Assembly: GCA_028688275.1 (NCBI GenBank)
Contig: JAQTYN010000009.1
Span: 1-64,000 of the forward strand
DNA length: 64,000 nucleotides
Source of the DNA: Gallionella sp.
GTDB taxonomy: Bacteria; Pseudomonadota; Gammaproteobacteria; Burkholderiales; Gallionellaceae
Direction of reading: 5' to 3'
The position numbers were made by a program, and so were the translations under genes. The notes beneath the pieces are model-generated. The model was not told where the DNA came from. It made no database searches and worked only from the letters and a program-made list of their open reading frames with translations. Below, piece by piece: positions 57,867 to 64,000 of the stretch; the stretch's first letter is position 1; each line of letters opens with the position of its first letter.

Positions 57867-59491
57867 GATTTCTTGCTGAATATTTCTTCTAGGAGAGCAT
57901 CAGCTCGCTCGTTACGACTCTTAACTTCTTCAGCCGTCAGGCCAATTGTCGAGCGCTGCTCGCGACGACGCATGGCCTCAATGAATTCTTTTTCCTCGGG
58001 CAAGCGGTAGGTTCGAAGTAAGCCCGCCAGCTCAAGCTCCTCTGAAAGCTGTTTCAGCTTTTTGTCTTCGCTTTTGGTACGAGTCGGCAAAGCAGCGAGT
58101 CTCTCCCGTTCAGAAATTGCCCAAAGAGTATTTGGTGGCAATGCAGAGTCAAGACCAAACACTTCGCTCGTGAGCAACCGGTCAATGCTCATACCTGGTG
58201 GTTCGTCCTCAGGCGGGTATGCGGTGGTAGTTCCATTTTCACAGGAGAGGATGCGCACATGAGTTCTAGGGTGGGCACTGATCATCAATGGATTGTGGGT
58301 TGCTATAAGCACTTGGCTATTGCCCTCCATTGCTGGAGACGATTCAAAATCAATGGGGTTTACCTCTCTTGATTCTTTAGCGTGCTGCTTTCCATCCTGA
58401 TATGGAAATAAAGCCCGGCGGAGCATGTCACGGTATTCATAAGTCCAGCGTGGATTCAAATGCGAATCTGGCTCATCCAACAAATAGAGTGCCTCATCAG
58501 ACTGAGTAAATAATAACAAGCCAAACACAGAAACAAGCTGCTGCTCACCCTCACTCAGTTGGTCAAACCGCACCAGCCCACCATCTTTGCGCTTGCCGAC
58601 GACACGAATCTCTTCGACAAGATCACTTAGATACATACTTTCCAAATGATTAAAAAGGAGCTTCGGGCTCTCATAAGGGGCTCTTAGCTTTTCGAGATGC
58701 TCTCTATCGCGAATGTACAAATACAATCTCTCCGTACTCTGTGTGCGCCCGCGAATATCACCTTCAGTAGTTTCTGCATTTTTTATTGGAGCCAATGCGG
58801 CCGAACGCAACCGCTGCATAAATTCAGTAAAATTCCCACGCGCCCCCCAAAATAAATCGTCAGAATTATCCTTTCTGTTTGCCCCCTGCTTAGCCCACCA
58901 TGGCGATTTCAAGACTACTAATGCTGAGTCAAATGAAACAATTCCAAGTAGTTCTTCACGAATATAGGTGGCCAGTTCATGTTTTTCAAAAAACAAAGCC
59001 ATCAGGGCAAGATTGGCATAGTCCTTTCGACAAAAGAAAAAACGACGCGGAGCATCAGCATCCTCATGGCTAAGGTTCGCCTGATAGTATTTCTTCGTTG
59101 GTTCTGAAAACAAACTTTCAAGGCGGTTATTCCAGCCAGAATAGTAGGCAAAAACATACTTGGGCAAATAGTCTCGAGCGTTTTTCTTAAACGCTGCCAC
59201 TGCTATCTTGTGGCCATCTACCGTAAAACTGATTGACTCTCGCTTTGCGTGAGGATCGGCTTTTACATGTATCTTGTGCCCATGACAGTAATACTGAATT
59301 TCATAGGCGAAGCGCTCTACGGGAGCTGCGCTCTCAAGCGCCCGAAATATTTCAACCAAATTTTCGATAAGGTTTGATTTTCCCGAACCATTACGGCCCA
59401 ATAGAACCGAGATGGGGACGGTCTCTTCAAAGTTGATCTCGAAGTTCTTTAGATTTCTATCATCAGGAATTTTGAGCCAATCAATGCGCAT
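57863..59491 (-). CDS. ABC/SMC-like AAA ATPase, restriction-system-associated type
   Basis: LLGRNGSGKSNLIENLVEIF; FDQLSEGEQQLVSVFGLLLF; ALYLLDEPDSHLNP. Confidence 0.9.
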   Translation of the reverse strand: MRIDWLKIPDDRNLKNFEINFEETVPISVLLGRNGSGKSNLIENLVEIFRALESAAPVERFAYEIQYYCHGHKIHVKADPHAKRESISFTVDGHKIAVAAFKKNARDYLPKYVFAYYSGWNNRLESLFSEPTKKYYQANLSHEDADAPRRFFFCRKDYANLALMALFFEKHELATYIREELLGIVSFDSALVVLKSPWWAKQGANRKDNSDDLFWGARGNFTEFMQRLRSAALAPIKNAETTEGDIRGRTQSTERLYLYIRDREHLEKLRAPYESPKLLFNHLESMYLSDLVEEIRVVGKRKDGGLVRFDQLSEGEQQLVSVFGLLLFTQSDEALYLLDEPDSHLNPRWTYEYRDMLRRALFPYQDGKQHAKESREVNPIDFESSPAMEGNSQVLIATHNPLMISAHPRTHVRILSCENGTTTAYPPEDEPPGMSIDRLLTSEVFGLDSALPPNTLWAISERERLAALPTRTKSEDKKLKQLSEELELAGLLRTYRLPEEKEFIEAMRRREQRSTIGLTAEEVKSRNERADALLEEIFSKKS

Positions 59492-59494
59492 AAT

Positions 59495-61135
59495 TTAACC
59501 CTTGGATTTACCAACACTCACAAGCTCAAGACGCGACTCATCGTCTTTGCTGACCCTCAGCAAACCAGCACTGATTTCACGATTAAGCTGCACATAAAAA
59601 TCATCGATACTCAATCTTGATGATGACCATATAGCTTTAGCATCGTGTTGTTTGATGGAATTAAGTATGTTCGCCAAATGATTTGGCGCAATGTCTTCAA
59701 GTTTTGTTAGTGAGTATTTTTTCATCGTGTCGCCTTTGACTTTGGCTAAAGAAATCAATGCCACCTTTTGGGCTTGCTCTGGCTTCGCTTTCTTGGTGGT
59801 GCGTTTACTTATTGGCTTGGTTGCACCATCTGCACGGTTGGACTTGATTCGCTCAAGCAAGGCGCTGGCAGGTTCGTCGCTGGGGTCTTGCGGCACAAGC
59901 TCGCCGCGAAAGGCTTTGGCGAGCGTGGACGGGGTGAGTTTTTCGACTTGGGCACGGGCGGCGGTGTAGCGGGATTCTAGACGGTCGGCGTAGGCGAACA
60001 GGGCTTCGACGCGGCGGACGATTTCGGTTTGTTCTTCACGTGACGGCCAAGTCGCGGGCGCAGACATAACAGTTGGCTGATTAATTTTGGGCATATTGCC
60101 AGCCGTGCCTGTTGCGTTGTCGCGAAAATGACGACGGACTGGCTCACTCAGCAGCAGATAGTGAAGAAACTTTGTCTCTACAAGGTCATTTGCCTTCGCC
60201 TTCATCATCAAATCAGGGTAGATGAATGTTGATGGCGGACCGTCATATATGGCACTGATGCCAACACTTTCGAGTGTATTTGCTCGCTGAATAAGAATGT
60301 CGCCCGGATGTAGCCACAGATGTGAACCCGGCGGAATCTCTTCGTCGATATATTTAAAATGCTCCCCTTTAAACCGTCCGCTTGTTGTCGCGGTCAAGGT
60401 CAGTGATTTAACGGAAGTTGGGTATTCAACCGCCCGAGGTGAATAACCATTGCGCGGTTTTCCAATCAGCAGGTTGGCAAGCGTGCCTTTCTGCCATACC
60501 GAAGAATGGGACGCAAATGCCTGTTCAGTGCGCCAATCCTCCGTCAGCTCGCCCGAAGTAGCGGCGGCAAGGACGGACTGGCGGAAGCGTTTAAGGATGG
60601 TGGGGATGCGGTCGAGGCGGTCGCGGCAGGCATCTACCCGCGCCAGCACTGCGTCGAGTTTGTTGGCGATGCGTCTTTGTTCGTTGAAAGGTGCTAGATC
60701 AATTTCGGTAGATTCAAATTTCCCTTTGGTGACGTGACGCAGCCCAACTCCACCTTGCGCAATATTGATGAGCTCATTAAGTTTTTGGTTAATCGCAAAC
60801 CGAAAGAAGCTCTTTTCGATCAAAGCCTCATTGAAATCCACCCTAAAAATATGCTGGTTCAGTACGGCTTCCCCGCCCCGCCACACATGAGCACCGAAAG
60901 ACGTACCAGGCGTACCTGACCAAGCAAAAAGCAATTCTCCACCATGCAAGTGATGATTATCCGCAAACTCGCCGTTGAAGTAATTGTAAAGCGCTTGAGG
61001 CCTATTGAGATTTTGGATACGAACAATTGGCAGCCCCTCTGTAGTCCATTCACTTGGCTTGAAAGCACGGCCGTTCTTAAGAGAACAGAGTGAACCAATT
61101 TCAGCCGTGGCCCAACCATTCGGCAACTCGCTCAC
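59495..61135 (-). CDS. hsdS: type I restriction-modification specificity subunit HsdS with C-terminal extension
   Basis: MSELPNGWATAEIGSLC; LAPFNEQRRIANKLDAVLARVD; second TRD; ~100-aa extension after ALLERIKSNRA. Confidence 0.93.
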   Translation of the reverse strand: MSELPNGWATAEIGSLCSLKNGRAFKPSEWTTEGLPIVRIQNLNRPQALYNYFNGEFADNHHLHGGELLFAWSGTPGTSFGAHVWRGGEAVLNQHIFRVDFNEALIEKSFFRFAINQKLNELINIAQGGVGLRHVTKGKFESTEIDLAPFNEQRRIANKLDAVLARVDACRDRLDRIPTILKRFRQSVLAAATSGELTEDWRTEQAFASHSSVWQKGTLANLLIGKPRNGYSPRAVEYPTSVKSLTLTATTSGRFKGEHFKYIDEEIPPGSHLWLHPGDILIQRANTLESVGISAIYDGPPSTFIYPDLMMKAKANDLVETKFLHYLLLSEPVRRHFRDNATGTAGNMPKINQPTVMSAPATWPSREEQTEIVRRVEALFAYADRLESRYTAARAQVEKLTPSTLAKAFRGELVPQDPSDEPASALLERIKSNRADGATKPISKRTTKKAKPEQAQKVALISLAKVKGDTMKKYSLTKLEDIAPNHLANILNSIKQHDAKAIWSSSRLSIDDFYVQLNREISAGLLRVSKDDESRLELVSVGKSKG

Positions 61136-62646
61136 GCCTCCACCTCTGCAACATCCCCGCCCAACTCTGCCAGTATCCCGCGCAACTCGTTCAACGCCGC
61201 TTCCAGTTCGCCCATCGCTTCCTGCGCCAGCATTGCCGGTTCCGGCAATTCGTCCGCGCTGGTGTCGCTGTCGTCCTTGAGCCAGGCAATGTCCAGGCTG
61301 TCGCCGCGTGCGGCGATTTGTTCGCGGGTGAATTTGCGGAAGCGTCCTTGTTCTCCGGTGTCCTTGCGCTTGGCCAGCGCCTTGGCACCACCGAGCGGGT
61401 CGGTGCCGAATGATGCTTCAAATTCTTCAAAGGTTTTGTCAGTGAGCTGGGTGCGTTTGCCGTATTGGGGCATGTTGGCGCGCAGGTCGTAGACCCAGAC
61501 TTGTTTGGTGTTGTCTTTGTCCTTTTCGCCCCGGGTAAAAAACAGCACGTTGGTCTTGACCCCTTGCGCGTAGAAAATGCCGGTGGGCAGGCGCAGGATG
61601 GTGTGCAGGTTGCATTTATCCATCAGGTCGCGGCGGATGTCGGTGCCGACGTTGCTCTCAAATAGCACGTTGTCGGGCAGTATGACGGCGGCACGTCCAC
61701 CAGGCTTCAATCCACGGTAGATGTGTTGCAAGAAGGCGAACTGCTTGTTGCTGGTGGGGTAAGTGAAGTCGGTGCGACTGGGCAAGCCACCGCCTTTTTT
61801 GGTGCCAAACGGTGGGTTGCTGAGAATGAGCGTAGCACCTTGCTTGCACAGTTTTTCGCCATCATCTCCGAGCGTGTCTCCATATTCGATACCGCCATCT
61901 ATACCGTGAAGCAACAGATTCATCAACGCCAAACGGTGCGTATCCTGCACATGCTCCATACCGTAGAAGGTGTTGTTCCGGTATTTTTTTTGCTGCGTTT
62001 TTGTCCAGTCATCAGGGTTAGTGTGCTCACGCAGGTAGTGATTGGCAGCGATCAGAAAGCCGCCAGTACCCGCTGCTGGATCCTGGATGGTGTCTTTCAG
62101 CTCTGGCTTCATTACTGCCACCATGCTGTCGATCAACACGCGCGGCGTAAAGTATTGGCCTGCACCCGATTTCTTCTCGTTAGCATTCTTTTCCAGCAAG
62201 CCTTCGTAGAGGTCGCCCAGGTCTTCGCGGTGTACGCTGTACCAGTCAAGTTTATCGATCTCTGTCACCAGCTTGGACAGCGTTACTGGCTTTTTAATGA
62301 ACGTGCTGGAGTTCGCATAAATTTCTTGCACTACGCCTTCGCCATAGCGTGCATAGTCACGAAGCATGTCTTCATACATACGCAGGCGTTGAGGAGCCGC
62401 TGCACCAATTAAATCTTCCCAGCGTATGCCCGGTACCTTAACGGGCTGTTTGTTTTTGTCCAGAACAAACTCCCCGTCTTCCCCTACTTGCTTAATAACC
62501 AGCTCGCTCTCGCCGCCAGTTTCTTGCATCATCTTTAAGAAAAGCAGGTAGGTCAGTTCAGTGACGTATTGGTGATAGGTAACGCCATCGTCTTTGAGGA
62601 CGTTGCAGAGGTTCCAGAGTTTGCCGACGATGTCGTTTGTAGTCAT
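61132..62646 (-). CDS. hsdM: type I restriction-modification methyltransferase HsdM
   Basis: DPAAGTGGFLIAANHYL; ILSNPPFGTKKGG; overlaps hsdS by 4 nt. Confidence 0.96.
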   Translation of the reverse strand: MTTNDIVGKLWNLCNVLKDDGVTYHQYVTELTYLLFLKMMQETGGESELVIKQVGEDGEFVLDKNKQPVKVPGIRWEDLIGAAAPQRLRMYEDMLRDYARYGEGVVQEIYANSSTFIKKPVTLSKLVTEIDKLDWYSVHREDLGDLYEGLLEKNANEKKSGAGQYFTPRVLIDSMVAVMKPELKDTIQDPAAGTGGFLIAANHYLREHTNPDDWTKTQQKKYRNNTFYGMEHVQDTHRLALMNLLLHGIDGGIEYGDTLGDDGEKLCKQGATLILSNPPFGTKKGGGLPSRTDFTYPTSNKQFAFLQHIYRGLKPGGRAAVILPDNVLFESNVGTDIRRDLMDKCNLHTILRLPTGIFYAQGVKTNVLFFTRGEKDKDNTKQVWVYDLRANMPQYGKRTQLTDKTFEEFEASFGTDPLGGAKALAKRKDTGEQGRFRKFTREQIAARGDSLDIAWLKDDSDTSADELPEPAMLAQEAMGELEAALNELRGILAELGGDVAEVEA

Positions 62647-62667
62647 GTGGTTCAGTTTTCGTGTGCA

Positions 62668-63204
62668 TCAAGCCGCATTGACCTGATCATCTTTCCAGAT
62701 GGATTCGTTGAAGGTTTCTAGCACTTGCTGGAGTTGCCCGTTAAATATTTTGTCGAGCCGAGTAAATTCGCCCCCTTCACGCTTGAAAATCAAGTCAGGA
62801 TCATCCAGTGCGGCATGATCGACCAGCATATTTGCTTTGGTTTGCGCGGCGATTCTTTTTAGCCAATCGCGCTGAGGCCCAGTCCAGGTGTGTGAAGCTA
62901 GCAGCTTTTGCAGCGCATGATCAACGCGTTCATTATTGGGTATGAGCGCATCACCGATAGCGGCATCTCGACTAGACTTTTTAGCTTCAATCACCGCCAG
63001 TGGTTTGCCATTTTTGCCAAGCAACACATAATCACTGAATTGGTGCCCTTGGTAAGGGCTATTCGGTTCAAAAATCCCTTCAGGTAGCCCTGTCAGGATG
63101 TCAAACTCTTCGATGACCTGCGTGGGATCTTTGACGTTCCAACCTGACAAGGCGAGTTGCTGGTCGATCAGTTCTGACCTTGTTTGTGCTTCAGATTTAG
63201 TCAT
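62668..63204 (-). pseudogene. hsdR: internally deleted HsdR: N-terminal nuclease segment fused in frame to EcoEI_R-like C-terminus, helicase motor absent
   Basis: QFSDYVLLGKNGKPLAVIEAKKSSRDAAIG then DALIPNNERVDHALQKLLASHTWTGPQRDWLKRIAAQTKANMLVDHAAL...RLDKIFNGQLQQVLETFNESIWKDD; only 178 aa. Confidence 0.85.
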
Positions 63205-63549
63205 GGATTGCCAGTATTTCCATCAGATTCAATACATACAGCGTCGTCATCGCCATACCCCCACCCCTGTGAGACAAAATTCTAACGAGTTTGTGTACTT
63301 CTGGGGCTGCTTGGTCGTTTTAGCGTTGATTATAGTGCTTATAGTAAAAAATATTGGATGATTCTGATTTTCTATACCAACGTAATCTATCCCTCCTATT
63401 TCCGCAGATGTACTGTCGTTAGCGTTTGCTAGGCTGCTATCAAATTGTGTTGGATAACAAGCAGTATTGGTTGCATGAAACAACAAAAAACCCGCTAAAG
63501 CTTGCGCTATGCGGGTTTGAGTGCTTCTTATACTACCTGAAACTGAATT

Positions 63550-63626
63550 TGGTGGTGATAGGTGGATTTGAACCACCGACCCCAGCGTTATGAGTGCTGT
63601 GCTCTAACCAACTGAGCTATATCACC
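63550..63626 (-). tRNA. tRNA-Met (CAT, elongator)
   Basis: Reverse complement GGTGATATAGCTCAGTTGGTTAGAGCACAGCACTCATAACGCTGGGGTCGGTGGTTCAAATCCACCTATCACCACCA. Confidence 0.95.
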
Positions 63627-63747
63627 GTGAAGAGGGCGGCATTATCCTGATTCACGCCCATATTGTCAACATGCAATATCACGCAACTTTGAGACCGCGA
63701 ATACAAAACTCTCGCCCGTAGAAAATTATTCCGTCGAGCCATGAGAC

Positions 63748-64000
63748 TCATGGCCAAGCCAAAACTAGCACGCCCGAAACAATCAACATGCCGCCCAGCA
63801 CCAGCTTAAGCGACAAGGCTTCGCCTAGAAATACCACGCCTAATACCATCGCAAACACCACACTTAATTTGTCGATGGGAGCAACCAATGAAGCGGGGGC
63901 GAGCTGCAAGGCGCGGTAATAAAACAACCATGAGCAACCTGTTGCGATGCCTGACAAAATCAGATACAGCACGGGACGGGATGCGTCAATTTTTGGCAGC
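63748..64000 (-). CDS. EamA/DMT-superfamily transporter, 5' end outside window
   Basis: SGIATGCSWLFYYRALQLAPASLVAPIDKLSVVFAMVLGVVFLGE. Confidence 0.85.
   Translation of the reverse strand, partial: LPKIDASRPVLYLILSGIATGCSWLFYYRALQLAPASLVAPIDKLSVVFAMVLGVVFLGEALSLKLVLGGMLIVSGVLVLAWP

Noticed and set aside
57030-59491. Calling the ATPase-HNH pair a bona fide Septu or retron system
   Set aside because: Resemblance is by motif only; no reverse transcriptase/ncRNA is present and the HNH cysteines are atypical, so kept as PtuAB-like pending HMM search.
61723-62412. 229-aa plus-strand ORF opposite hsdM
   Set aside because: Antisense to conserved HsdM motifs (NPPF, DPAAGTGG); no independent family signal.
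63247-63576. 109-aa minus-strand ORF between tRNA-Met and hsdR'
   Set aside because: Overlaps the tRNA-Met sequence and lacks recognisable protein features.
1-64000. CRISPR array
   Set aside because: No regularly spaced direct repeats with unique spacers seen; repeats found are inverted or interspersed.

Overview
64-kb window from a proteobacterial (most likely gammaproteobacterial) chromosome. It is mostly core genes with several accessory blocks. Core content: a yfaA-T-S-Q-P cluster (bacterial alpha-2-macroglobulin locus), feoAB, dapA-bamC, roxA, slyD, thiG/thiS, an acetate-permease-like symporter, sodB, trpC, coq7, thrC, purU, an ABC exporter, an AsmA protein and coaX. Accessory content: (i) a five-gene type I R-M-derived operon (57.0-63.2 kb, next to tRNA-Met) in which HsdR is reduced to a 178-aa protein lacking the helicase motor while an AAA ATPase and an HNH-like protein are co-encoded downstream of HsdS; (ii) a PhnD-like binding protein / histidine kinase / receiver / HD-GYP cassette lying between thiS and thiG; (iii) two secreted caspase-fold proteins, one fused to an FGE-sulfatase domain, flanking dgkA and a GGDEF-EAL gene; (iv) a 1699-aa DnaQ-like + RecQ + UvrD-like fusion; (v) an intergenic consensus sigma-54 promoter followed by a structured ~78-nt RNA with an intrinsic terminator (probable unannotated sRNA); (vi) a possible solitary integron-type cassette at the left edge, plus several interspersed inverted-repeat families. 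No CRISPR array, rRNA, integrase, transposase or reverse transcriptase was seen. All family assignments are from reading the translated sequences; no searches were run.
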